A stretch of 64,000 nt of DNA from Rotaria sordida. Its lineage: Eukaryota; Rotifera; Eurotatoria; Philodinida; Philodinidae. The stretch spans positions 1-64,000 of the forward strand of contig CAJNOL010000457.1 in assembly GCA_905250125.1 (NCBI GenBank). The letters run 5' to 3'. Under the pieces are notes generated by a model. It did not search any database, had not been told where the DNA came from, and worked only from the letters and a program-made list of their open reading frames with translations. Positions 14,601 through 30,546 of the stretch are shown here, piece after piece. Each line of letters starts with the position of its first letter. The stretch's first letter is position 1. Position numbers and translations under genes: made by a program.

Positions 14601-14690
14601 TTAGTTGCACCCACAGTTGAATCAATGCGTATATGGGTTGATGTTATTATAACAGGTGCTGAAGGAAATACATTTGCTGGAGAAAGTTAA
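5623..14690 (+). CDS. PHLDB1/2 (LL5)-like protein, PH domain at C-terminus
   Basis: Proposed exons: 5623-5674, 6093-6535, 7068-7523, 7581-8091, 10268-10902, 11288-11437, 12597-12746, 12823-12926, 12985-13141, 13209-13422, 13493-13586, 13643-13739, 14025-14171, 14235-14690; all phases agree, giving about 1,221 aa. The first half is low-complexity (acidic, Ser/Thr/Asn-rich). From about residue 700 the protein is coiled coil (LEIERALVESEHELV; KKHEDLEFQLMELE). The last exon holds RPLTRYLPIRSLDFDLRAHI and then a PH domain (GFLLKMGG...WNRRWFVFDRKRR...VAPTVESMRIWVDVIITGAEG), matching the C-terminus of LL5/PHLDB proteins closely. In mammals LL5 proteins bind PIP3 and anchor CLASP-tipped microtubules at the cell cortex. 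No FHA domain is visible at the N-terminus. The first exons (to 8091) are joined only by phase and could be a separate gene. Confidence 0.82.
8092..10267 (+). other. Large intron of the PHLDB-like gene
   Basis: A 2.2-kb intron in a gene whose other introns are mostly under 600 bp. It contains the inverted-repeat element around 9236-9480, and GGGTACCCTT near 9690 echoes CGTACCCTTC near 8810. An open frame at 8603-8806 has no coding support. Confidence 0.55.
9236..9480. repeat. Imperfect foldback (inverted-repeat) element in intron
   Basis: The left arm at 9236-9275 (ending CTAGAACCAAATCGGG) is the reverse complement of the right arm at 9441-9480 (starting CCCTGATTTGGTTCTAG), with some mismatches. 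Similarity continues weakly inward. The outer limits are not clear. It resembles a degraded MITE. Confidence 0.55.
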
Positions 14691-15902
14691 TACAGTGCTA
14701 AGAGATAAGTCCTCAAAAAAAACAAAACAAATCATTCCGTTTTTATTTGTACTATATGTAATAATCATTTTTTTTCCTTTTTTTTTTTGTTAATGGTTTT
14801 TTTTGTATTGGTGTGTTTTTTTTTCTTCTCTTCTTTATATTTATAATAAGATGCATTCACGAATATAAAAACAAAAATGTCTCAAAAAAACGAAATCTTT
14901 TTTTTTTTTTTTGTATCTGATAAAAAATCTATTTCGATAAATATGTTATTTAAAGAATTTTATCATTAATCTTTATGAGATAATGTAGAACACATTGTGT
15001 ACATAAATCACAAAAATGTCATTTCTATTTTATTTTGTCGTCTGATATGTATGGACAAGTTTGACATTTAATATAATGAATCAATGGATAAGGGTATCAA
15101 TACTATTTAATGATTGATAACATATAGATGAAGATTGTTAATTTTGAAAATATTTATTATAATGTTATGTTTTATTTGTTTACATTTAATTATAACTTCA
15201 AAGATTTTTCTTCATAATATAATATGACTATTCTTCATGATTATAAATTTTTATCTTTCATCGATAATCCTATTTTTATATTTTACAAAAAAAATTTTCA
15301 TTTCAATCATTTGTACGATGAACGGAAATTATGTTATAAGTTTTTCTATTCAAAATTCTTAATTAATTACATTATGTTGATGATAATAACAGTAATGTTC
15401 ATTTTGAACAAAGAAAAATACAATAAGATTATTTCTTTTGTAATTATTCATTATTTACTTACACACCCTTGGGAATATTCTTTGAGAAATAAAAATAAAC
15501 CAATTGAAAATATTCTCTAATTATATTCTATGTATATATAAATTGAGTTCTATGCTAATATGGTATCGATACAAACTATGTTAAACTTTTCTTTGTCACA
15601 CTACGATCCATATATGATAATAAAAAAAAGTGGATTTAAATGTAAGAAGACTGTTGATGTATCTTTCTCGTTCGATCATTTGGCGTTCTGGTATTGAAAA
15701 ATATTACTAAAGTAGAGACATCTGTCTAAGTAGAACGTTGATTTGTTGTTTGTTCTTTGCATCGTATCGAATGTGCATGAATGAATATAGATGACGGAGA
15801 GAGAGACATGAGAACTAGATTGATTATAACCAATCTAGAATATGAGTCATTTAATAAGATACGTAACAGACATCTGTTAAGAAATTTCTATGAAATTCTT
15901 CA
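14691..15902. other. Intergenic between PHLDB-like and FkbM genes
   Basis: T-rich 3' flank of the PHLDB-like gene followed by AT-rich sequence. The open frame at 15224-15520 has random-looking composition and is not accepted as a gene. Confidence 0.5.
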
Positions 15903-17142
15903 ATGCTTCTAAAATATCATCGTAATCTTCGTTTATCTTCACTTCTTATTGATGTAACAATGAAATTAATCAAACGTTATTGTATTGTTATGTGTATTTT
16001 TTTTCTTTTTTATTTATTGGTATCAAATAAAAATCGTCTTTTTCCTCGTCTTATTTTTGGAGAATTTCATCTTTTATCAACTGAATTTAATCGTACAATA
16101 GATATTCGTCAATCTCAATTATATCAACATGAAATTTCAAATGGTGGAATTATAACACTTTATGATGTAACACAAGATAATGAATGGGATTTTCAATGTC
16201 CAAGAACAAAATATAATGAAAATGATATTCATGATGTTCGAATATGTATTTATGATCCACAACATGATGAACATGTTAGTGGACAATTAAATGATTATGG
16301 AAAATGGGAACCAGTTGTTGTTAAAAGTTTTCTTCGTTTATTACGAACATTACCAAATACACGTAAGAAAATAAATTATACAAAAACAAAAAAAAAGAAA
16401 AACATTAAATTTTAATCATAGATTCTCTTTTATCTTTTTTCTTTTAGATGTTATTGATATTGGTGCTAATTTAGGTTTATATACTTTATTAGCTACTCAA
16501 TATGATCGTCATGTTATTGCTGTTGAACCATTATATGATTCTCTTATTCGTTTACATAAATCTATACAATTAAATGATGTTCAACATCATGTAACAGTTA
16601 TTGCTAATGCTATTGGTATAAAACATGAACGTTTAGCATTAAATGTTGTTGATAAAAATTTAGGTGCTTCTTATTTATCTTATCTTGATGAATTAGCACC
16701 AGCAGATAAAAAAATTGAAAATTTTATTAATGAACGTGGTATACCACCACGTGTACTTGCAGAAGTTGATACAATAACACTTGATGATTTAGTTTCAATA
16801 TTTCCAATATTTTTTAAACGTGCTATTTTAAAAATTGATATTGAAGGTTTTGAAGCATTAGCTTTTCAAAATGCATCATTATTATTTAATCAAACAGAAA
16901 TTCCAGCTATTTATATGGAATTTGGTAAATTAATTGAAATTAAATATCATCGTGGAATGATTAAAAAAATTGAAGATATGTTAAATTTTTTAAAAAAAAG
17001 AAATTATGAATCATATGAAGTTAATGATATAAATCATCTTTTATATGATAATTGGGAATCATGGCCATGGGATGTTGTTTTTAGAAGATGTGATATATGT
17101 CGATGTCCAGGATTAGAAAAACTTGTTGGATCTGCAGAATGA
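15903..17142 (+). CDS. FkbM-family SAM-dependent methyltransferase, membrane-anchored
   Basis: Exons 15903-16362 and 16448-17142, split after the first base of a codon, give about 384 aa. A hydrophobic segment at residues 26-41 (CIVMCIFFLFYLLV) suggests a type II membrane protein, probably of the Golgi/ER; Met20 is an alternative start. The second exon carries the Rossmann SAM-binding motif VIDIGANLGLYTLLA (about residue 155), the acidic VEP motif, and ILKIDIEGFEALAF, the hallmark of FkbM methyltransferases (O-methyl transfer; substrate not predictable). The C-terminus WPWDVVFRRCDICRC is cysteine-rich. An AATAAA lies at 17185-17190. The downstream neighbour on the same strand is GTF3C5. Confidence 0.85.
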
Positions 17143-17866
17143 ATTTATATTCTCTCAATAGTAAGCATTAATTAACAATCATAAAATAAATATATTTTTT
17201 TTGCTTTTATTAGAAATGATAAACAGACTAAAATTTAAAAAAAAAAGAAATTTAACTATACAAGAGTGTGTGCGTAGAAAGAAATTGAATTGTAGTTGAT
17301 GATATTTCCAGTTAGAAAATATATAAATAACTATATTAAATATCATAACTTTTTAGTTCTCGATTGTAAGAATACTTCTCAAACAAAAAAAGCAGAAGAT
17401 TTTGTATGAATGAACATTGTAGGACGTAGTTATTTCGGTACATTTGATTTTATTTATTTAAATACTTTTTTTGAATAATCATTACATAAGATGTTAAAAT
17501 TTAAAAGTAGAATTCCTTTTTTTTTTGTTTTTATTCGATAGTATGAAACTATTAACATATCTCATTAAATGTTTGTTGTTAATATCTATAGAGAATTAGA
17601 ATTGTAAATGGTATGATATTTGTTTTGTTTTTCTATTTTTTTTTTAGTCTGTTGGCAATTTCTATTCTATCAATTTTCCATTCCAATTAAATTTCAATAT
17701 GTGAAATTCGATGTAAAATTTTTGTTTTTGTATACATTTGGTTTTTGTTTTTGCTAGATTAAATGTGCAAACATATTTTGTTTTCTTTTGTATTTGATTG
17801 ATTGATTGATATATAGAAATTGTTTTTCTTTTTTAATCAATGTAAAAATTCTTTTGTAGATATAAT
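17143..17866. other. Intergenic, FkbM to GTF3C5
   Basis: 724 bp of T-rich sequence with no gene. It ends in TTCTTTTGTAG, a good 3' splice acceptor, 7 nt before the GTF3C5 start codon. There is either a 5'-UTR intron or a trans-splice acceptor here. Confidence 0.5.
17851..17866 (+). promoter_or_regulatory. Splice acceptor just upstream of GTF3C5 start (candidate trans-splice site)
   Basis: CTTTTGTAG ends at 17859, followed by ATATAAT and the ATG at 17867. No upstream coding exon fits. Confidence 0.5.
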
Positions 17867-20800
17867 ATGTCAACAACATCATCAATACCAATTGAATCTC
17901 TTCAATTAATTTATACAGTTCAACATCCATGTAATGTTGTTAATTGTGATCGTGCTATTGAAACACTTGGTGGACGACCACGTCTTGTTGATGTATTTAC
18001 ACATTCAACAACATCACAATTAACATGTTCATTTACACCATCAAATATTTATGAACGACCACTTCGTGCTGATCGTCATAAATCTACTGGACTTCTTATT
18101 CGTTTACGTCGAAATAAACATACGAAAATTATTAAATCTATACATGTTATTGGTATTCTTGATACATCTTATTCATTTGAATCACTTGCTGATTTTCAAT
18201 ATTTACCAATGATTAAAAAAAATAATCAATATGAATCATTTTTAAATCGTCTTGCATTAAATCGACAATGTTTAGATAAAGAAAATTTAGAACGATCATG
18301 TCCATTAATGTGTATTCCAGCTATATTTTCACGTTTTTTTGATCCAACTGATTATGCTTTTCGACCAGAACCAAAAGCAAGACCAAAACGAACAGCAACA
18401 ACAATTACACGTTCAAAACAAGCTATTAATAGTAATAAATTAACAAAAAGAAATGTTCGTTCATCATCAGCACATCATATTGGATTTGAAACTACGACAG
18501 TACCAACAGGTAAAAATTTATTTTCTAAGAAACAAAATTTATTTTTTTTTGTCATGTCCTGAATACGATTTGGTTTTTCTTTATAACTGAAAAATATTTT
18601 AAAGATATTATTTTGTCACTGAAAATGACTTGAACACATTCAAATGCCAATGAACTTGATTCTTTACTATTTATTAGAGAAAATATTCGATCATTCAAGA
18701 AAATTTATCCATTCATAAACGAAATATACAAAAAAAAAAGAGTAGTTTGGGATATAACTGTAATTTAAGTGCATTCTTACTCTAATCAATACACTTATTG
18801 ATATGCACAGAGCGTTAATTATACGGAGCAATGTGTCTAAACTGTCAGAGATCCGGAACTACTGACAAAGATAATTATTAAAAGAAAAATTAAAAGCTTT
18901 CATTACATATTTTGATATAGCGATTAGAAAGAAAAGAAGATTTCGGTCATTAGTTTTTCCTATACTACTCGAATCATAATTATCTCACACGTCTCTACTC
19001 GCGTTGATGATATACAACATATATAAAAATATATTGAATTTATATTAGGTCCAAAATCTTCAAATGATCTTTATACAAATGTTGATCAATCAATAATAAC
19101 ACAATTACGTCGTTTATTTGAACAACGTCCAGTATGGACACGAAATAGTTTATTATATCATCTTAAAATAACTGAAGTTATTTTAAAACGTATTATTCAT
19201 CATGTAGCATATTTTTTTTGTAATGGTCCATGGAATCGTTGTTGGCTTAAATATGGTTATGATCCACGTTCGGATACAAAATCAAAAATTTATCAAATTG
19301 TTGATTATCGTGTACGTGCTATTCTTGATCCAGAAAAAAATCTTGTCAAATCAAGAACATCAAGAGCTTATCATCGATCATCGTTTGTTATTTTATTTAC
19401 TTCTAATCTTAATAACTTTTTCATGATTTTTTTGTTTTTGTTTTTAAGATTAATTCCTGGACAAATCTCTACAACAGCAACTTCAATATCAGCATCAAAT
19501 ACTAAAAATTATGCAGTAAGTTTTAAAACGTTCATTAGCATTGAGTATTATATATATATATATGATATAGGAAGAAATGTACATGTTTAAAACAACAAGT
19601 TTACCATTAGCACGTTCAATTCATTATCAATTGATTGATATACAACTTGATGAAGTACAACAAATGGTTCATTCAAATGACGGTCAAGTAAAGAAAAAAA
19701 GAATATTTCTTTCTTTTTCTTTCTTTTTTTTTACATTAAAGTAAAAAAGAAAAAACGATGAAAAGTTTTGTTTCATGACAGGCGTATTTTTTCTTTCCAC
19801 TATTGATAAACACACCTGTCGACTTTTGATGATAAGAAAATTGAAAGAACGAAGTATGTATACCTCAAGGAAATAATTTTGTATGCATAAACAAAAAAAA
19901 AAAGAGACGATTGAAAATATCAAACAAAAAAAAAACAAAAGATCAGAGTTATTTTTTTTCAAAAAGTAAAACGATAAAAATCTATATTTTTACTATGTCA
20001 AATAAATCAATATACAATCTCGGTAAGAAGACAATGAGATCGATTTATTTATTATTTTGGAACAAAAAAAAAGTCAAAAATGATATAACCTATTTAAAAT
20101 GATGACTATGAAATACAGTTCAACTCATCTTCTCAAATTATAATATTCTTTACGGAAGGAAATTCTATAGTTAAGTATGAATTCAACTATGAATATTATA
20201 TCATTACTCTTCAGAATGTTTTCCTCTTAATGTAATAGACCAATCAAATTATAAACGACATTATTGATGTTAGAAATGAGACTATACGATCTACACATGT
20301 GTATTTATACTAAATTATTTTTATTTCATTTTTTATAGATATTAGAACTTCAGAAGATCTATTGATATGATAATAAATAAACATATATGAGTTAATTGAA
20401 ATATATTTATCTATGAATATCTTTTCATTCGACTTGCTTTATTTGAACTGTGTCAAATTCATTAAGGATAATAGAGAAAAGAAAAACCAGAATCATAATG
20501 TAAATATAATTATGTTTTGCAGACAATATGAGAACTTTATATCCTTTAAAAATGAAATGAATCATTCAGGTGAAAAAATATAATTAAGATAAGCTCATAT
20601 TTATATATATATATATATATGGTTTTTAACATGATCTTTGTTATCTATAATATAAATATATATTATCTTTGAGAATTATACATTGAAAATAAGTCTTATA
20701 TAAAATAATGCCAGATGCTTTATTAAATAATTTCTGACTTTTTCATAGAAAAAAAAATTGACTTTTATTTGACATATCTGGTTATTTTCTAGGAAGTTGA

Positions 20801-21217
20801 ATGTACTGAAGCTGATGGTTGGTGTGTTACTGATTATCAAAATCGTGCTCGAGAAATGATGTCAGCTGCTCATGAACAACTTTATCGACAATATCAACGT
20901 GAACGAGGTATTAAAGAAATTCTAATATTAATTTAGTAATTCATTTTCTTAATAACATTTTTTCATAGAATAAGAATTTAGTTATATTGTCTGTCTGTTT
21001 TTGATTTTCTTTTATTTATGTCTTTTCATTTCTAGAACAAAATGTAACAGCAGATGATGATGATGGAAGTCAACAGTTAGAAGAAGATGAGGACCATGAT
21101 GATGAAGAAGGAGAAGATGATGATGATCAAAATGAAGAAAGTAATGAAGAAGATGATGATGATGATGACGATGACGACGATGAAGATTTGGAAGAGGACT
21201 CTCATGATGAAACGTAA
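17867..21217 (+). CDS. GTF3C5: General transcription factor 3C polypeptide 5 (TFIIIC subunit)
   Basis: Exons 17867-18509, 19049-19382, 19449-19515, 19571-19687, 20793-20907, 21036-21217; phases agree and give about 485 aa (human about 519). GTF3C5 is the TFIIIC subunit, partner of GTF3C3, that helps bind the internal A box of tRNA genes for RNA polymerase III. Family landmarks: ETLGGRPRLVDVF near residue 33, SFESLADFQYLPM, IPAIFSRFFDPTDYAFRPE, then RPVWTRNSLLYHLK, FFCNGPWNRCWLKYGYDP and KIYQIVDYRVR, then the conserved LARSIHYQLIDIQLDEVQQM and ADGWCV. The C-terminus is a long Asp/Glu run ending SHDET, as in the human protein. The donor at 19383 (GTTTGT) is unusual but gives the right phase. 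The 1.1-kb intron 19688-20792 holds only AT-rich sequence and a TA dinucleotide run near 20600. Confidence 0.93.
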
Positions 21218-21694
21218 CACTTTTTATTTTTAGTTATGTATATATGCGGTGAAAGAGAACGTCAAGAGTCAAATGCGTATTGTCTTAAAGTTCATCTATA
21301 GAATGATGAAGAAAAAAAAAAACGGGGATCCTTAATTTTCTTTTGTGTAAATATATTCAAAAGACATCATACATAGGAAAATAGAAAAAGAGAGAATGTA
21401 AGTGTCATATTATTTATATTCTTTTTTATAAAACAAAAGTCAATCTTCAAACTTGATTATCAACTTGCAAGTAAGTTATTTTTTTATTGTAAAATTTAAA
21501 AATTGAAATAAAGATAGTTTAATTAATGTAATAAATATGAACCTGTCAAATGTTTAATTGTCTAGCATCACATGTTATTAGATGTGTGATGAAGCGTATA
21601 AAGATGACAGGCAATGATTAAGCCTAAAAAATATCTCATGCGTAAATCTAATTGTTTTGTTTCATTTCTTTTTTTTTTTGTTTTTGTCTTATAG
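21218..21694. other. Intergenic, GTF3C5 to arrestin-domain gene
   Basis: 477 bp without a gene. It ends in a long pyrimidine tract and TTTTTGTCTTATAG directly abutting the next ATG. Confidence 0.5.
21668..21694 (+). promoter_or_regulatory. Polypyrimidine tract and AG directly before ATG (candidate trans-splice acceptor)
   Basis: A T-rich tract and TCTTATAG end at 21694 and the ATG starts at 21695, so the start codon would be the first codon of a spliced exon. The GTF3C5 stop lies only 477 bp upstream. Confidence 0.6.
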
Positions 21695-22878
21695 ATGGGT
21701 CTTAATTCAACAAAATCTTCATTAACAAATGCTGAATATTCTTTAACACTTTCATCACCTAATGATTTTTATCGTAGTCTATCGACAATTCAAGGTGAAT
21801 TTCATTTAAATGTTCGAAAAAAATTACGTATTGAAAAAGAAATTCGTGTTGATTTAATTGGTCAATTAATTGAAAATAAACGATATGCATCACGTTCAAA
21901 AAAGAATTCATCACAAATAAATAATAATGATAATATTTTTTTAACATATTCATGTCAATTAATAACATCACATGAAAATGGTACAGCTCGAACAATAAAA
22001 CAACAAGAAGTTGTTTATCCATTTCGTATACCACTTGGAAGTAATTTACCACCATCATGTGAATTTAAAGAATTTTCTATTAGTTATTATTTGGAAATTT
22101 ATCATGATGGACGTTTATTACCAAATACACACAGACAAATTACATTAGCACCACCAGCACCTCTAATCACTGTACCGTTACCATGTAAAGTAACAGGTAA
22201 AACTAATGGAAGAATATTTATATATTCTTTTAGAACTGAAAGATAATATTCATTAATATTTTATATTTCGAAGTAGGAAGTTAATGGAAAAAAAAAATAC
22301 ACAGCACACAGTATCATAAATACAAACTATAGACTACATCAACCTAATGAGTCACTAGAGTTTGTCAGATTTGACATTGTTTAGATTCTCTTAACGATAT
22401 CTATTCATAAATGTTCTTTTCTTTTTTTTTTTTTATTAATATTAAAAAAAGAATTTCTCTATATTTAGGTTCAAATGATGTAACAATGATATGTAGTTTA
22501 CAAAAATCATTTTATTCTGGTCGTGATTGTCCAATAGTACCTATAACAGTTTCAATAACAAATCCTAAACAAAAACAAATCAAAGCTGTAACAGCTCAAT
22601 TAATGCAAACTGTTTCATTAGATGGAATCAAACGTGAAAATGAAATATTTACAGCTGTACTTAACGAAATAGCTGAAAATACAAAAGAAAATGAAGTTTA
22701 TGCTAAGTGTGAAATAGTTTTACCGGCTAATTTATTTCCCACATATGTACCTAATCAAAGTGGTCAACCTGATAATATACCATCTGTTGCTATAACTTAT
22801 GAATTTCGTATGACAGCCCAAATGAAAGGTGCAACAACTCCTAATATTCGTTTATCTGTACCTATTGGTATTGAGTGA
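21695..22878 (+). CDS. Arrestin-domain-containing protein (alpha-arrestin-like)
   Basis: Exons 21695-22196 and 22469-22878 give about 303 aa. The first exon is an arrestin N domain (GEFHLNVRKKLRIEKEIRVD; VVYPFRIPLGSNLPPSCEF; SISYYLEIYH) and the second an arrestin C domain (SGRDCPIVPITVSITNPKQK; SVAITYEFRMTAQM; RLSVPIGI). Alpha-arrestins are adaptors that link membrane receptors and transporters to ubiquitin ligases and endocytosis. This one is short and ends right after the C domain, and no PPxY motif for a NEDD4-type ligase is visible. The start was chosen because ATG abuts a splice acceptor and opens the domain. Confidence 0.85.
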
Positions 22879-22958
22879 ATATACATTTTATTTGTGTGAT
22901 AGCTTACAATTTTCTTTTTCCTTTTGCTAATTATTCTTAAAAGTTTTTTTTTTGTTTC

Positions 22959-22964
22959 AATAAA
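22959..22964 (+). terminator. Poly(A) signal AATAAA of the arrestin-domain gene
   Basis: AATAAA lies 81 bp after the stop codon. The converging smoothelin-like gene ends at 23160. Confidence 0.5.
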
Positions 22965-23159
22965 GCACCAAAGATTTCATTTAATATATATTATTATAAT
23001 ACGTGATACAAAAAAAAATGATGGTGACGATGTTCGTTTTCATTTTTTTTGTTTTTTTTTTTGTACAATAAACTCTATTGTTCTACTCGAGATATACACA
23101 TGTTGTTTTGCATCATATAAATGAGAAAAAAAAAAAAAAAAAAAAAAAAAGAAATTAGT

Positions 23160-27955
<4,796 letters not shown>

Positions 27956-29778
27956 TCTTTTTTCTTGTGTAATATCACTTTTATTCTTCTTCACAAACAA
28001 TTGTCTATGTTGAGATTGTTGTTCTGGCCATTCGACCCCGTGACGTTCATCCATATCAACGGACAACTCTTACTTTACTCACCGAAGAGAAGCATATACA
28101 CATTTATATTCTTGATGTTTTTTTTTTTTTTTTTTTTTAACAAGACGATAGCGAAGATGACAAACCTCTTTATTTTTTCTTTTTACTTTATATCGACGAG
28201 AAATCGATCAATGAATATAAGGTATACGAAGAAAAGAATGAATGAATATATGACAACGGCTTAATAATATATATGAGATAGTAAGTATAAAGACGAATGA
28301 TACACAGAGACATATATCTAAGTTATCCGATCAATGCAAAAAAAAAAGAAGAACATGCTAAGTGCAATTGCTCATCCATTTGACAACATATCCTTTCATA
28401 CATAAAAGGATAAATGAAAACGACAGAGAGAAGGACTATTAATTTAGAAGAGACAAGTACGCTTTTTTTTCACCCTCAATAATACTAATAGATGAAAGCT
28501 GAGTGACCAATTATAACACTTTTCAATAAGTAAATTATTATCAAAACATTCGATTAGATTTTAAAATGTTGCAGGGAAAAAAAACGGTTTGTTTTTTTTT
28601 TCTTTTCGTTCTTTTTTTGTAAATTTAAACAAATGACAGTCTATATTTAAAATAAACTCAATCGATTTATAAATATAATAGACTATAATCATAGAAGATA
28701 TGCACATATATATCGACCGGATATTATAGTTGTATATACTACTGTTCATCTTTCATTTGTTTGATTAACGCTTGATCCTATAGATGAAGGAAAAAATTAA
28801 AGGCGGAGACAAAAAAGAAGACATTCATAATTCATATCGGATATATTTCAGTATCGTCTCGAAAGCAAATGTGGGAGGACCGAGACATTCGTTGACCGAT
28901 GCCTATCTGATCATTTGGTTGTCATCGTCTGTCATAGTAATTGTACAGAGAGTAAATAAATAGTGATTATGCAAAAAAACAAAAAAAACAAAAAAAAAAT
29001 AAGAAGAAAAGAAATGAATTGATTAAATCATATAACCTTGTTTAATATGTACAATTCGCTTCTCTCACTACATACAAAATAATATTATGAAAAGAATGAT
29101 GTAATTGTTCTTATTTAACTACAGTTATGTATATACTACTTGACTTATATAGATACATAAAAGCATAAAATCTCAAGTGTTCAAACAATCAATAGATTTG
29201 TATAAAATTAATTTAAACGGTTCGAGTGTATGATTTATAATATATGTAGTCATCCGTTTTTGCTTTAGGGTAAATTATCTAATATAAGTATTATTAGAAT
29301 TTAGTTATTTCATAATTATTTCTATTCATTTTGAAACATATTAGAATAAAAAAAAACATTTACATAAGTTTATGTTTAACAAAAAAGCACAACATCTTCT
29401 TTGAATATCCAACTTGTTCATGAAGATTTTATTGTATAAATAAAGAATTAACTTGTAACCTTGTGTAAAAAATTAAAAAAGGCAAGTTTAAGTTTGTTAA
29501 ACATATTTGTTTTCTTTCCGAATAAGTTATTTACATAAACGATTTTAAATATAGTTTTACGATGTACAGCTTCTTTATTTGTCATGTATACGTTCTTGAA
29601 AATAAATATGCAGTGTCATTTTTTTTCTGTTTTACAATTCTCATTTTCTCGTCTTCTGATTATGCCTGTGTATAATGACGATGCAAAAAATTCCTATGGC
29701 TTCTCCTTTCACATATAAATTCAGTGGTTCACATATAAAATATTTTCATTCTTGAATAATTATTGTCAAACAATTTCA
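27956..29778. other. Intergenic region between divergent smoothelin-like and GST genes
   Basis: 1.8 kb holding the 5' flanks of both genes. Only homopolymer runs (T near 28115-28139) and AT-rich sequence are seen; no RNA gene was recognised. Confidence 0.5.
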
Positions 29779-30271
29779 ATGTCAGCTTATAGACTTAACT
29801 ATTTCAACGGTCGTGGTCGAGCTGAAGTGTCACGTTTAATTTTTGCTGCTGTTGGTCAAAAATTTGAAGATATTCGTTATGAACAAAATGAATGGCCATT
29901 ATATAAAAATCAAATGCCTTTAGGTCAAATGCCTGTTCTCGAATTTGAAGGTGTTAAATTACCACAATCATTAGCAATTGCTCGTTTTCTTGCTAAACAA
30001 TTTCAATTAGCTGGTAGAGATAATTTTGAACAAGCTAAAGTCGATGCTGTTGTTGNNNNNNNNNNAACTTTATGGTAATCGTGGTCCATTTTTTGTTGGT
30101 AATCATTTAACATGGGCTGATTTATATTTTTATGATGCAGCAGAAAAGTTTCTTCAAATCGATGGAAATGTTTTAAAAAGATATTCATGGTTACAACAAA
30201 ATCGTTATGAAGTTGAAAGACAACCAAAAATTTCAGCTTATCTCAATAGCCGACCGCAAACATTATTTTAA
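29779..30271 (+). CDS. Sigma-class glutathione S-transferase, interrupted by an assembly gap
   Basis: The left part (29779-30055) encodes [35 protein letters not shown] and [17 protein letters not shown]: the thioredoxin-fold glutathione site with the N-terminal Tyr and the QSxAIxR motif of sigma GST / hematopoietic prostaglandin D synthase. After ten N (30056-30065) the frame resumes with [20 protein letters not shown] and ends RPQTLF, the helical C-domain. About 40 residues expected between VDAVV and the VGN segment are missing, so the gap stands for more than 10 bp of lost sequence. The ATG at 29779 was chosen because it opens the family motif. The enzyme conjugates glutathione to electrophiles or isomerises prostaglandin H2. 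Confidence 0.88.
30056..30065. other. Assembly gap (10 N)
   Basis: Ten ambiguous bases inside the GST gene. The protein shows that real sequence is missing here. Confidence 0.99.
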
Positions 30272-30546
30272 GCAAAATAAAAAGAAACATTTTCTTTTTT
30301 TTTTTTTTTTTTTTTTATAAACAATCATAGATTATTCTTTTTTGTTGCATTATAATTTCATTTTTACAAAATATAATTTGAATATATATTTTTGGGAAAA
30401 AGTTAATTTATTTATTGGGACATCTATGAGAAGAATAAATAACAAACGAAAAAACAAAATAAAATGCAAATATATCAGAAAAATATAGATATCGACAATA
30501 AAAATAAAAAAAAATTTTACTTTTTGTTTTTTTTTCTTCTTAAGTA

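Noticed and set aside
15224-15520. 98-codon plus-strand frame in the gap before FkbM
   Set aside because: Composition is that of random AT-rich DNA (I, F, Y, N, K) and it lacks any domain or splice context.
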